Source: Bradysia coprophila (lineage: Eukaryota; Arthropoda; Insecta; Diptera; Sciaridae). Taken from it: 64,000 nt of DNA. Positions 35,545 through 47,390 of this stretch are shown here, piece after piece. The stretch's first letter is position 1. Each line of letters starts with the position of its first letter. The DNA is taken from positions 3,824,988 through 3,888,987 of the forward strand of contig NW_023503372.1 of NCBI RefSeq assembly GCF_014529535.1, written 5' to 3'. Both the position numbers and the translations under genes were made by a program. The notes beneath the pieces were generated by a model that searched no databases, had not been told where the DNA came from, and was given only the letters and a program-made list of their open reading frames with translations.

Positions 35545-38500
35545 ATGTTAAACGCAAAAAAACGGCGTCGCAAGAAGAAAAAAACCGAAAATTTCTTAAA
35601 CGTGAGAAAAAAGTCGCATACCCAACCTATAGTATCGAAATTACCGAAAAATAAACCAAAATTAAATGCAAACTATAAGACAGAAGAGTTAGAAGTTCAG
35701 TCGGCATTATTGTCAAGGCAAAAAAATGATTCCGATTTAGACGCCCAGACAATTGATAGGCAAATTTCATTTTTCGTGAACAACGTCGTCCTTACTCAGC
35801 CTGAAGACGCAGTTCCAAACAATGGATCCGAGCAGAGTTTGAGAACGAATGATAATGGATTGCAGCTAGCTTCATCGTTTGTCCAAATTGAAGATGAAAG
35901 TCCAGTCGAAAAGTGTAAAAAAGGAAAAATATTTTTCGACGATGACCAGTTGCTTTATTATCCAGATGGACGGAGGAGTGATGGGCCGAAAGACTATCAG
36001 TGCTCCAGGGATGATGGACTTTTCGAACCAATTAAACCAAGTCGAAGCAAAGGTATGACATTGTTACTTAATCGATTTAGTGAGGAAAATTCGAATGATT
36101 GGGTCACGGAAACGGATCAGCTTCCTGGTCTACAAAGTTTTGTACAAAGCACTCGATTAGTTCGATCAGTGGCAGAGAAAGAATTTACCACCATCTTGTA
36201 CAACTCTCGTCCACATTCTATTAAAGGAAACCAGGCGCATTCCGACTTGAACCGAGAAAAAATTCTCAAAATTCACATACATGATGTCACGTTCCACTCA
36301 CATCCTTGTCTTAACAAAGAGCAGGTCTTGGCTAGAAATATTGAGAATCGCTACAAACAGTACACATTGAGACGGACAATGGCAGTGGCGGAACGTTTAC
36401 AGCAGAAAGTGATTGCCTTAAGGAAACTTCAAATGCTTGCGGCTGATGAGAACGTGGACAATAAACGAACCTACCGAAATGATATCCGTGATTTGCGAAC
36501 CCAATTGCATCGTGAACAAAGGATCGACAGAGACATTTTAACGTCAATACTGGAGCAATGGAAATTGTTGAAGAAGCTAAGAGCAGATCAAGGCTTTGTT
36601 TCCACTTCAATTAAATTAACCATTCGAACGGATCCGGTGGACGAATCAGTTGATCGTGAAGTGTTTAGCAGAGACTTTGAATTGGAATTGAACGAAATTT
36701 TCGAAGAAGCAATGCAAGACTACTTGACTGAGAGAAAGCACCGTAAGACTGGCACGGACAACAGTGACGATTTTGAATTAATTAAGAAAATGGTGAAGCC
36801 AGACATTGACGTCATTCGGGAAAAACTGTTGGCTGAGTATTCGATGTGTATGAGACCTCCTGGCGAACCGATAATTCGCGTGGAACTTCATAAGACTGAG
36901 GATTGCGTAGAGACGAAAAAAATCAGGGACCACTTCTCGACCTCAAAATTTTTGTTGGAAATTGCGTTCGATAAAACGAAATTAAATTCGGAACGAAACG
37001 TCCAGTCGATTGCTGGCGATCGAATCATTTTAGATGCCATTTATTCAGTCAAGTTTCGAAACACTGTGCCTGCCAATATTCAGTTGACTGTAAGTGATGA
37101 CTGTTTCCAATTCTGCCTATATAGACTGTGATCAACCGAATTCAAATTCAATTTTCAGATTTACGAGGAAAAACTTTTGAGAACGCGGAAGAAATGCGCC
37201 AAACTGATTATACCAGTACCCGATGCCTACGACACATTCAAAAACAGTGACCTAAACTTCCTGAGCTTTGATTCCACGAAAAACCAAATATCCGGTCAAA
37301 TCGGAATCAAAACCGGATGGAGCTACTATGACGAACCGGAAAATCGCCATTTCTTGCGAAAGAATCGTCTGATTGAACAAGCAACCAATACGGTACAGAC
37401 CTGGTATGACAACCACATGATCGATCCTCTCGATCCGGACGCAAAATCACTCATAGAAATAATCCATCAGCGAAATGATGTAATTGCCGGCGAGGCAAGC
37501 AGTCCCGGCAAACAGTTCCGTTTGAACGAAAACGTATTTCAATTTTGCAAGCCATCGGAACAAGATTCACGTCGATTGCACATTCTAGCATCGCGATTCA
37601 ACAATCACCTGCGCTTCAAAGACGAGAAATTCGTTCCTTCCGAGGACAGAGAAATTTGTTACACTGACGACGAACACGAAGAAAATATCATTGAAGATTT
37701 GAATTGGTTGTCGATTGATGTACAACGGCACAAAGGTAAAAAGCACCTGCTGGAAATATTTGATGTCATTAAGAATCATTGCGAAATTATTGACAAAAGT
37801 ATCAATTTGAATGATCTGCTGGTCGGAGATTATTCACTGTCCTTTAGGTATGTTGATTGAAAGAATAGCCAGATAATTATCTAGGCAACACAGGCTCTGT
37901 AAACAAATGTGTTAAATAGGCCTCTGTACCCTGAGTACGGAACGCACATCCGGTATAGTCGCTTCCCGAAAAAGTGCACCGAAGCTCCACACCAACTAAG
38001 CTTTGGACACCATAATAATAACAATCAAAGGTAAAGGGAACGGGACAGTAAGTAGTGCAGCAGGTATCGCGGGTGCAGTAAGTTCAAATAACCACTCATA
38101 AAGTATTCACTTCCTATTGGTAGTACAGCATCGAAGGAAGACAAAAATTACTTAAACATGCCACCAATGGTTAGTGGGAACCTTTGGAGTCTTGTTTGAA
38201 CTAACTGCACTTGCGGCCCCAATAACTGTCCGGTTTACTACTTTTTTGTATGAAACGGCTGCAGCGGAATCATTGGGATGCGTGTTTCGTGCTCAGGACA
38301 CCGACCCCTATCCAACGCACTATTCCAATATTTGTGTGCATATTCCAAAAGTTTAAAATTGTTAACGAATTCATCAATTAATGAACATTCAGGTCGCTGG
38401 TTTCCTCTATTATTAGTATGTTCGGCCCGAAGCGACCGTTAAATCCGCTACGAAGGCATGCCCCATTATCACGAGTCACTTTTAAGCCAAGTCATGTCGA

Positions 38501-40567
38501 GAATTTCAAGATAATAGTCAACGTGCTTCGGGCGTCAGGGATACCACATCGCCAAGCCGAACAAATTTCTCCCACCAGAAGATCCAGTATATTATCATCG
38601 TCACACAGTCAGTTCTCCATCCATCAACCCGAAGTTTAACGCTATAAAGATCTCATTGTAGGTCAACGAAGTGGGGCAGTTCTGCCGTATGTTGTTGTAC
38701 AATACAAAGGAAAAACTATGAGAACGACTACTGCTGAAGGATCGAATCCAACATGGAACGAACAGATTGTAATATCAACGAGGTTAGTTGCGTATATGAA
38801 GTCTATAACAGGATTGGTAATTGTAACGTTTCTCGTTAGTGTAACCGGCTCACAGAATCGTATGAAAGAGCACTTATGCCTGCAAGTATTTGACGAACAA
38901 GTCGAAGAGCTGTTTGACGAGGATCGACTCAAAGCAAATGAGATTTACCAGAGACTGTCCAGTAAATGGTTGGCAGAACTACGAATTCCCATCTACACCA
39001 TCTATTCCATGCAAAGAGTAAATTTTGATTCGGTTTCTGGTTTGTTCGGATAAACAGTTTCATCGTCTCATCATTCCCAGATTGAAGGCATATTCGAGAT
39101 GACAACACCAAACATTCTGTTAGGCTACTCTAAGCAGCCAGTCGTATGGCCTGATTCGTCGGTTGAACGTGTTCCACAAATTCGGAATTCGGTGTATCTC
39201 ACTATTTCCGTCAGTCTTGAGCCAGTATTTGATCCCATTGAACTGACCACATCCAATTTGGAATGTACTGAGCTCGGCGATGTGAAGGTAAATCCGAAAA
39301 AACTGTAAAAAGTATCTGGCAATGCAGACGTAATGTGTTTCAGAGCCGTGTACAAGAGTGGTACTATCAGTTTAGAGAAGAATTTCCGAATCGTTGCCAA
39401 GACCCGTTCGTTAGTCTCTCGAATGGTAAAAGGGTCTGCATTACACGCTTGGTTGGCGCCATCGACATACCATTTGAGCACAATAACATAGCCGAGTTCC
39501 TCATCAGGCGGTTCGTGTCGATGATTCCCGTCCTGCAGATTGGTGATTTTTGTACGAAGCTCAAGGGAATCTGGCTGACTAATGACGTAAGAGGAAGAAT
39601 TTTCTATTTGAAGCATAAATTCAAGCATCGAACTCCATCCGTTTACTGCAGCAAATCATGACGATACTCACGGCATCTGCTAAAGATCTGGGTGTATTGT
39701 TATGCTGTTACTATTTATCGCTGGGATATCGAGCCTATCTCGTGCTGGGCAATGCTTTTCCCAATGGTGATACGACATTCGTTTTGATCAAGGAAAACGG
39801 GGAATTCATTCTGGTCGATCCGTTTACCGGTAAAAAGTACTCAGCGAATGACATCAATTGCACGTTAACCAAAGTCTACTGCTTGATCAGCAACGAGAAT
39901 GTAATGCAATTGATTTCGCAACAAACGGTCTGATTGATATGGCTAACAATTCCGTAGGTCTGGGCGAATATCCAAAAAGAGAATCGAGTTTACATGACGA
40001 ATTTCGAGGTGAGAAGCACTGCATTCTGGCGACCATGCTTCAATAAATCGACCAAAGCACCGACTGAGCTAGTGCACGACAGAGATTTTCCGTATTCGAA
40101 CAGTGACGACATAACTGAACTGATAATTGCGATCGAGCAGAAAATTGTCAAGAAAATCAATTCATGGCGATCGAATCGAAAAACCATCTGGAATCGGAGT
40201 TTGAGTGAGACGCTACGGGAAATTCTTGTCAATTTAGAAGAGGACGTCTGTTACGAATACGAACACAAATCGTACACGGAAAAGATTAATGCAATAGCAT
40301 CGTCGTACAAGGTATCTCTCTCTCTCTCTTTGTGTGTCTATTAACAATTCGACAGTCTATTAACAAATTGCTTCACAGTTGAGCGGATTTCCGTTAAACA
40401 CACGCTACACCAATTTGTCGGATATTGTTGCGCGAGTCAAGGCAACACAAATTCATTCATTCACGGACAGCAGAGTTGAATTTTCGCTTGCAGTTCACAT
40501 TCAACCGTATCCCAATAATGTTCTGTCGGTATGGATATTTATACTGTCGTTGGTACCGATGTTTTAA
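35545..40567 (+). CDS. CC2D2A homologue, ciliary transition-zone protein
   Basis: A component of the ciliary transition zone (MKS complex) that gates entry into cilia. Exons: 35545-37089, 37159-37847, 37920-38030, 38393-38607, 38662-38782, 38840-39017, 39081-39287, 39344-39586, 39652-39900, 39958-40311, 40379-40567. The sum is 4101 bases with no internal stop: 1366 aa, shorter than the about 1600-aa human protein. Order of parts: basic start (RRRKKKK); coiled coil about residues 262-349; N-terminal C2-like region from about 356; classical C2 about 800-950 with TTTAEGSNPTWNEQ and WLAELRIP; ILLGYSKQP; then the transglutaminase-like C-terminal part with DLGVLLCCYYLSLG, LVDPFTGKKY and the final HIQPYPNNVLSVWI. 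The 111-base third exon and the weak donor of exon 4 (GTCAGT) are the least certain points. In flies, ciliated cells are mainly sensory neurons and sperm. Confidence 0.93.
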
Positions 40568-40573
40568 AGTAAT

Positions 40574-40579
40574 AATAAA
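40574..40579 (+). promoter_or_regulatory. CC2D2A polyadenylation signal
   Basis: AATAAA starts only 7 bases after the stop codon at 40567. With a convergent coding region ending at 40773, transcripts from both strands must end within about 200 bases, which makes an early signal sensible. Confidence 0.5.
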
Positions 40580-40772
40580 AATTCAAAGAAGGTGGCGGCA
40601 CCAGTCGCCGGACATGTACCAGTAGAACACCATATTTATCGTTCATTCATAAAAGACTAGACTATGAACGTGAGATTTTCAAATTTGTATAAAAATACTT
40701 ACCGTCTGGACGGGCAACAAAAAAAATTAGTTTCTGGTCTAGGAGGCGCTCATGGAAAACGAACAAATTCTC

Positions 40773-41465
40773 TCAATAATTCGATTTAATTTTGTTAATT
40801 TCGACGATAATTTTAGTTTTCCTTTCCGACGAATTAAACGTAACTTTGTATTTGACGTCCCTCGAACAGATGTCGTAGAATTTAGCAGCCGTTGGATATT
40901 TGTCGGTTGAAAAGCTGATGCATTTCCGATCGATCAAAAACAACCGTCTGGTGTACTTGTCCTCTTGAGTTTTCTAAATTGAATGGAAATCGTCGGATAA
41001 ATGTTGTGCAACTAGGTCGAGACAAGTGAAATTTCATTACCGAACTTATACGGGATCTGACGCACACCAGTCCTCGTTCAAGTATCAATAAGGTATGCTC
41101 CGCAGTACCGACAGTTACTTTTTCTGCTAACAGTACAAGGCCATACTGCTCGGCAATGGTCTGTGATGTATAAATGGAATGGTTAGATCTCCCAATTTTG
41201 AACATAAATGAATCGCAGACCATTGTAAACTTACCGGATCCAATTGATTTAAATTGTAATTCGCTACACAGCGTTTCTGAAACTTTGAATATTCCATGTC
41301 GGTCAATGCCAATTCTTTCAATTCGTTGCGAATATTGCTGATATGATCACTTTCCTTCAGTTCGTGCAGCATTTTTCCCAACATGTCTCCGTAATATTTG
41401 ATTTGTTTTACCGGTAAGTTCATCAAATGCTTGAAGTTTTTGTTACCAGTAAGCTTTAAGATGAT
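40773..41465 (-). CDS. 3' exons of a RhoGEF (end of DH plus PH-like domain)
   Basis: Three exons: 41465-41235, 41160-41052 and 40963-40773 (stop TGA). The first has the C-terminal half of a Dbl-homology domain: NKNFKHLMNLPVKQIKYYGD matches the LMEPIQRLPKYR position of the neighbouring RhoGEF, followed by a helical ELKELALTDMEYSKF stretch. The next encode PH-like strands: EQYGLVLLAEKVTV, HTLLILERGLVCV, KYTRRLFLIDRKCISF. The acceptor of the last exon is uncertain (40963 keeps the frame with donor GTATAAG). No DH N-terminal half precedes it within 3 kb. The matching half is at 56326-56653, and both ends are phase 0, so this may be the far end of that gene. Alternatively it is a stranded duplicate. 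Confidence 0.6.
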
Positions 41466-41973
41466 CTGAAGACAAAAATTAAAAGAAACTTAAACAACTG
41501 TACTTAACGAAGGTCTACAATAAATTAACAGTCTATACAAACAGCCAAACTGTTTTCAGGGCCATTACTGGGATTTTTTTTAATCATTCGGACCAGGTAA
41601 CTTGGCCGTCTTTTCGCCTCTATCTATTAAATGTAACAGTTATGTGCCAGACAGGGTGAATTGGATCAAAGTGGTGTGAATGGTCATGGTCAAAGATATG
41701 CCCACTAGAATTGATATGTGCGTGGCTAGGACGGAAAAGTTGGGAAGTCAAGTATTCACGTCAGGTTTGTCGATCGGCAAGGCGTAGTCCAAGATAATAT
41801 GAATTGTCATCTTTCGTTGGAGTTACGTAAAATACTCTACCCTTCAAAGTTGAATATATACCGAAAAATCGCTGTGGGATATTCAAAAATCTTTGGAAAT
41901 GAAAAATCATAAAATAGGGAATAGGAGTTGACTCTTAAATGTCCAAAATTGACCAACCATGCACCCTATTATA

Positions 41974-42097
41974 CAATGAACGACATCTCAAATGTCTCAC
42001 TGTCATTTTTTTCAGAGAATGTCATTGTAAATTTGCAATGACACATTAAAATTCTCAGAAAAATTTGACAGTGAGACATTTGAGACGTCGTTCACTG
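41974..42097. mobile_element. Tc1/mariner-type MITE
   Basis: The ends are inverted copies (CAATGAACGACATCTCAAAT on the left; the right end, complemented, is CAGTGAACGACGTCTCAAAT), continuing into GTCTCACTGTCA. TA dinucleotides flank it (41972-41973 and 42098-42099), and the CAGTG terminus is typical of Tc1/mariner elements. The 124 bp hold no gene. Confidence 0.7.
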
Positions 42098-42476
42098 TAA
42101 GTAATTCGACAGATTTCGCATAAAACGTTTAATGTGAGACTCGGTAACCATAGGTTTGTTCCAAGGCCATATGAATTGTCAAATTTCATCCATATAACCA
42201 TAACCTCAATAATATCTCAGTGTAAATCGCGTAGGCGACGTTGCTCGATTTGTATGAAATATCACGTAAGCGACGTTGCTATGGATGAAATTGTCGTTGT
42301 TCGGGTTGTCAAAGTTCGTGTTTACAGTTACTTGGAACAAACATATTTCCTTTTGACCTGTGACTCCGTTCACGTCAAATAAATATAGCTTTCATCCTAG
42401 ATCAACGCATCAGCATTGTCAGGTGCAGTTTCTCACTAAAAATAAAAAAATAAAATCGTTTGGGTAGAGTGCAAAG

Positions 42477-42652
42477 CACTGTCAAGCACCGAAGCTGACT
42501 TTGACATCTCTCAATTAGAAGGCCAAAAACACACCTGTTGACTATTTTTTTTTAATTTTTTGACAGCCATTGTATGAAAAAGAATAGCCAACTTTGATCG
42601 GTTCAGTCCTCTATTTGAGTGACGTCAAAGTCAGCTTCGGTGCTAGACAGTG
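42477..42652. mobile_element. Palindromic MITE
   Basis: CACTGTCAAGCACCGAAGCT, then GACTTTGAC, is complemented by GTCAAAGTC then AGCTTCGGTGCTAGACAGTG at the right end. No coding content; target duplication not clear. Confidence 0.65.
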
Positions 42653-42948
42653 CGCTGGTAGAGTGTCATCTAGGCCCAACGGCGAGTGAGTAATTAGTTT
42701 TTTTCGCAACAAGTGACGAAAAGTAAGACTTTCCATTGCCTATATTGCGAAAAACGTTGTATACAACTCGATGATAAATGCTTTTTTAGGCACATGTTAC
42801 GAAAAAAAACCATTTCACAACTTGTTGCATAATAGTTTTTTCCTAGCGCACGTTGAAAGGCTTTTTTAGCGAATGAGAAGTTTCCAGCACGAGCCGGAGG
42901 CGAGTTCTGGAATCCAATTAGCTAAACAAAACCTTTTAGCATAAGTTA

Positions 42949-43023
42949 TGAACAACGTTTTTCCTAAGCGACGGTGGAAATACACGACGAAGTCGTGATA
43001 TTTTAACACTAGTTAGGAAAAAT
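42949..43023. repeat. Dispersed repeat, related to 25882-25957
   Basis: AACAACGTTTTTCCTAAGCG, then CGACGAAGTCGTGATATTTT, then AACACTAGTTAGGAAAAA corresponds to the complement of 25882-25957. Similar ACGAAAAA/TTTTTTAGC fragments extend left to about 42700, so the full repeat is longer. Confidence 0.55.
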
Positions 43024-43126
43024 TACAATTACATGACAATGACGAGCTGAGCGATATCAAATTTAAAAGTCCAGTTTTGGTTGACTTTGTCGTCGTGATC
43101 TAGTATTTTGGACTTTTTATTAAATT

Positions 43127-43281
43127 AAGGCTCGGAACAGGTCAGGTTCAGGTCAGGTCAGGTCAGTAGAAAAAATACCTGAAGGAATCAGGTCAGGTTC
43201 AGGTAATTAAATTTCAGGTCAGGTCAGGTTAACAGATATTTCAGGTCAGGTTTCAGGTTGACCTGACCTGTTCCGAGCCTT
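43127..43281. mobile_element. MITE with internal CAGGT repeat
   Basis: AAGGCTCGGAACAGGTCAGG at the left is complemented by CCTGACCTGTTCCGAGCCTT at the right. Nearly all of the interior is iterated CAGGT/CAGGTT. This looks like a small DNA element whose subterminal repeat expanded. Confidence 0.7.
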
Positions 43282-43303
43282 ATATTAATTATAGCGCTTT
43301 ACA

Positions 43304-43868
43304 TCGAGGGGTGAACCACTCTTTCTTTGAAGGATTATTTGGATTATTTGGTGATTATTTTTACAAATAATCACCAAATAATCTCAAAATAATGTTTCAA
43401 AATTTACATAACAAGTGATAAAAGTCTAAAAGTCCTGTTTTCGTGTAAAGTTTGTTGATAAGAGGCGAGGCTCAGGTCAATAATGACACGAAACTTGATT
43501 TTTCAATTTTTTGACGTATTTTCCACGCTGTTAGCTCCAAATAACTTCTTTGGTTACCCTAGTGGTGTAATACGTTAATTAGGAGTTTGAGGAAAAACTT
43601 GGAGCAAAAAAGAAAATATAAATATATTTCGTGATTATTTCGAGGATTATTTGGTGATTGTCTAGTGATTATTTGAGATTTTTTTTGAGGACGTTTGAGT
43701 CACTCTTGAGGCTACTGCACGCTTGAAAACTTGTCATTATTCATTTGTTCGTCATATTATGGAAGTGGCCTCGAAACTTAACATTTTGGATGGTATTTGC
43801 TAAATGACAAGTTGATTATTTTGATTATTTGGGATTATTTGGTGATTATTTCAGAGTGGTTCACCCCT
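43304..43868. mobile_element. hAT-type MITE with CGCTTTACA target duplication
   Basis: The left TCGAGGGGTGAACCACTCT is complemented by the right AGAGTGGTTCACCCCT. The direct repeat CGCTTTACA flanks it (43295-43303 and 43869-43877). The subterminal regions carry GATTATTTGGTGATTATTT repeats in both orientations. The terminus resembles that of the 34751 element (CGAGGGGT.A.CACT), so they may belong to one group. The 565 bp hold no gene. Confidence 0.85.
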
Positions 43869-44371
43869 CGCTTTACACAGTTCTTAACGATAATGGCTGA
43901 AAGTGAAAGGAAACCACAGGAAAAATTATGATGGATTTATTTGAACCAGTTGCATTTGATTATTTTACAGGAATAACTATAACTAATAAGAGTATCGTCT
44001 GCAAACTAAGGGAGAGATAGAAAAAGAGGGTAACTGTAGAAGATGGAGCAAGAGTGGTGACAAATGACAGAGGACTCACATCACAGTAGACGTGCGATAT
44101 TAAATGCTTATTATATGGAAAGCAAACCGGGTTGTGGATATGATGGTCTGGTGGTCATTGTAGGTTTGGTGGAGTAGTTATATCTTGTAGATTGTGGCAA
44201 AAGGGGGTTGCTCTGCACAACAGGCAAAAATGTTCATCGCGCCCAACGAAGGCTTCGAACTGGAGCTCTGTTTTGTGCGAAAATTGGCTAATATTCCGCC
44301 GAAATATAATGACTCATTTGCTTTCTAGATTTTTTTAATCCGCTGGACGTACCATTCGTCAAACGGAAATT

Positions 44372-46183
44372 TTAACGTGGCTTCTTGCAACAACATTTTG
44401 AGGCAATCGTCAGCTTTTGTGTGATGAACTTTTTCCAAATTATTTCACAGACAAAAACAACTATACTTGCAACCCATCCCCAATAAACAACAGCTGGTAT
44501 AGCAAAGTCATCGTCAACAATATCGGGAGTACAGGCTTTCCAGTCTGCTAACATGACTCGCAAAAATGTTCGATATCTCGATTCGTGCCACTGTTCAAAC
44601 AATCCCGCACCTTGCAATCTATGAATAATTTCGTTAACGCGCTCGGTAAACGGATAATCTAGCCGAAATTCGTACACGTGTGGAATTCGTTCCAAAGTGA
44701 CATCCTTAATGAAATGAAACAGTTTCAAATTGAGTTGTTGTTGCGCTTCCATGTACTCCCGTGTCTGATCTTCCACCATTGTGAATGCCATTGTATTGTC
44801 ACAAATACTCATACCTTTGTGAATTACTTTATCATGAAGTTTTTCCTTCCATCCACCATAATTTGTAAGACTTTCTAACGTAGCAACGGTTGAAGATGCC
44901 CATGTAATATCACTTAGAATGATCGACACCGATGAATTGTACAGCTCGTCGATCGTATCAATTTGATGCTGGTATGTTGGCACCGTCAGAAAACTTTGAA
45001 AGAGTGACAAAATACCGTTGGCCACAATCAACCCGGTGAACGATAACGGTAATACTACACAAACGTCAGCTCTTCGAAGACGTTGGTATCTGATGGCACT
45101 GTCATCGTTGATCAAAAGATTTATGACATCAATTGTAGACTCGAAAAGTGAGATTTTCTTTTCTTGGAAGTATCTAGAGGCCGTTAGTAGAATTGTTGAC
45201 GCAGAGATGACAATAATGAAATACGTGAGCAGACGTGTCCATGTTCCATTTTTCAAAAATTCCACGAAACTTGAATATGGCTTTGCATGAGGAACGACCA
45301 TAAGGAGCCTACTCAGTTTATGCGGATACACTTTTGTGTTTGATTTTTTTAAGGCAATTGAGTTACCGATTGCATCTCCATACTTAAATGCTGATGCAGA
45401 TAATCTCTGTGTTCTGGTACTGAGAGAAACGAAACTAATTGAAGCATTTAGCGCGTCAGTTAAAGTATACCAAAATTCACTGTCCCAAATCACAATCGGC
45501 CGTCCTGTCACTTGAAGTATTCGAAAAGGACGTCGATGATAATCTAGCAATTTATTGTCCGGAAAGAAACTCTCAACCGAGTCACTTTTTGTCACATTAA
45601 TCACAATCACAGCCACGTTCTCAAACGGATTATACCTAAGAACGTAGAATTCCGTATCATCGGTCTCATTGGCATTCAAGTAGAATGCATAGAAAATGTT
45701 GAAAATTTCGGCTTTCGAACTCCATCGAAGCAGTTTCCTTACAGGAATCTTTGATATTTGGGTGTCATGGAGAAATAGACCAATTTTTACAGTGCTATTT
45801 AACTGAGACACTAATCGAATTTGAGCCAGCAAGTGTGATGATTCATTGTCAATGTGTAAACTATCGGTCACGACGATGAGAAATGTGTTTTTGCTGGCTA
45901 CCGCAGTGACTATTGGTAGTTTTGTATTGTTGCCATTGTCAACAACGTAGACAGTCTGAGGCGTTGACTTGTTGCCGCGGAGAATTTCCCAATTCCATGT
46001 GGTGGCGAAGTTCTGGCTACTAATGATTTTAGAATCCAAGAAAAAGATGTTATGATCGAAGTTATGGAACTGATTCAGTCTGTCGATGAGTTCCACTTCG
46101 CAGTGCCGGCACAGGCATTTAGTCATCAAGGCAAACATCAGTAGAGTCAACACCGTTGCCTGATGAGTAACCATAGGTTCCAT
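44372..46183 (-). CDS. Divergent ionotropic receptor (chemosensory), intronless
   Basis: A 603-aa single-exon member of the insect ionotropic-receptor family: variant ionotropic glutamate receptors acting as ligand-gated channels in chemosensory neurons. It has a signal peptide (residues about 1-25, TVLTLLMFALMTKCLC), an extracellular N-terminal half, a first membrane segment YFIIVISASTILLTA, a second pair around CVVLPLSFTGLIVANGILSL, a second ligand-binding lobe with PFTERVNEIIHRLQGAGLFE, and a last membrane segment VVYWGWVASIVVFVCEIIW with a short cytoplasmic tail. Absence of introns is common in divergent insect receptors of this family. The ligand and subfamily cannot be told. A multi-exon relative lies 1.2 kb upstream on the same strand. 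Confidence 0.88.
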   Translation of the reverse strand: MEPMVTHQATVLTLLMFALMTKCLCRHCEVELIDRLNQFHNFDHNIFFLDSKIISSQNFATTWNWEILRGNKSTPQTVYVVDNGNNTKLPIVTAVASKNTFLIVVTDSLHIDNESSHLLAQIRLVSQLNSTVKIGLFLHDTQISKIPVRKLLRWSSKAEIFNIFYAFYLNANETDDTEFYVLRYNPFENVAVIVINVTKSDSVESFFPDNKLLDYHRRPFRILQVTGRPIVIWDSEFWYTLTDALNASISFVSLSTRTQRLSASAFKYGDAIGNSIALKKSNTKVYPHKLSRLLMVVPHAKPYSSFVEFLKNGTWTRLLTYFIIVISASTILLTASRYFQEKKISLFESTIDVINLLINDDSAIRYQRLRRADVCVVLPLSFTGLIVANGILSLFQSFLTVPTYQHQIDTIDELYNSSVSIILSDITWASSTVATLESLTNYGGWKEKLHDKVIHKGMSICDNTMAFTMVEDQTREYMEAQQQLNLKLFHFIKDVTLERIPHVYEFRLDYPFTERVNEIIHRLQGAGLFEQWHESRYRTFLRVMLADWKACTPDIVDDDFAIPAVVYWGWVASIVVFVCEIIWKKFITQKLTIASKCCCKKPR

Positions 46184-47390
46184 TTTTATGTATTGCTATG
46201 TTCAGCGCGGTAGTGAATTTTCAAATACATAAATTGAATTGGAGTATTGATAGCGATAGTTGAACCAGTCAATACACAGTCAATCTTGGTGATTAATTTT
46301 TATCGATTTTGCTGATTTTGAAAAGTTTATTTTAATTACTTTTATTATTGATCAGGCTGCAGATTACAAACCAAACCGTAGAAAAAGCATTAAAGTAAGA
46401 GCACAAAACCATCGACACTGTCGTTTGTCCCTGACGAGTCCCCATAGTGTGATGTTTTCCCCATAAAGTTCAATGAAATTCTATGAAAGTGATCTAGTGA
46501 GTTTGAGGTCCTTAGGTCTCACGGGGGAAACGCAAGAAGGGGGAAACCGCCCAAAAGAGTAACACGCGAAAAAATGCGTCGATAAAAAAAAAAAAATAAG
46601 CTCCAATATCTGTCTGTGCTACCTCTTCAAGTACAGCTTGGGTTAAGCCTTCGTTTTTTTTATTTTAATAAAATTCATTGCAACTCTATTGCCTCTTACT
46701 CTAAGGTAAGGTAAGGTCTGACTATAAGATACAAATTAACTTCGATCAAAATATGTCCACTCACTGAACATACTTAGGTATGGTAAGGTAAGGTAAGGTC
46801 TGACTATAAGATACAAATTAACTTCGATCAAAATATGTCCACTCACTGAACTTTTGTGACAAAATGGTTTCGAAGGGGTGCATGAAATTTCATGAAATGA
46901 AAAATTTTGTATAGGGAAGGAGCTGGTCCGATTTTACTGAATGCTGTTCTGAGCTCCCGAAAGGTCCCTGAATCGATGTGAGTTTTTAGTTTTTGGGTAC
47001 ATTTCCGAAAAACTTCTTTTTTGCTGAGGAGGGGCGTGGGGGACACTAAATATCTTAAAATTAAGTTTTTATCGTCTAATTACCTGTGAAATGGGTTTCA
47101 GTTGAATGGTAGAGACTTATTTGAGTCATACAAATAATTTTACAACCTTAAAACATTATTCTAAAACATTCTGATTCGTGGCATAATCAGGAGTGTTCCA
47201 TCGATTACATTTTGAGCAACAAATATAGCTTTTGCGAGCATTCCCACCCAAAAGATTTTGATTTTGCGGTCAAATCACTCAAAAAACATTCTCCAATCAT
47301 TTCCAAACCAATATCCCCATGTTCACGGAAGTCTCAAAATAATGTGGTTCAGCCCCACCGTGCAATGAGTTTACGCTAAACATATTGTGA
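46184..47390. other. Spacer between the two receptor genes
   Basis: No gene seen. It holds a perfect 67-bp direct duplication at 46703 and 46785, described separately. Promoter elements for the 44372-46183 receptor must lie near 46190-46400, but none is obvious. Confidence 0.4.
46703..46851. repeat. Perfect tandem duplication, 67 bp, 82-bp period
   Basis: The segment starting AAGGTAAGGTAAGGTCTGAC and ending CCACTCACTGAAC occurs at 46703-46769 and, without a mismatch that I can see, at 46785-46851. The short AAGGT repeat at its start could have promoted slippage. Identity implies it is recent. Confidence 0.8.

Larger units (their letters stand above)
41466..44371. other. MITE-rich spacer between RhoGEF 3' exons and receptor gene
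   Basis: No exon was recognised. Five repeat elements are listed separately at 41974, 42477, 42949, 43127 and 43304. The open frame at 42134-42382 overlaps no conserved motif. Confidence 0.45.

Noticed and set aside
38174..38356. Open frame between CC2D2A exons 3 and 4
   Set aside because: It is in the intron; the CC2D2A model is in frame and domain-complete without it.
39125..39628. 167-codon reverse-strand open frame
   Set aside because: It is the shadow of CC2D2A exons 7 and 8, which encode the conserved GYSKQP and C-terminal regions.
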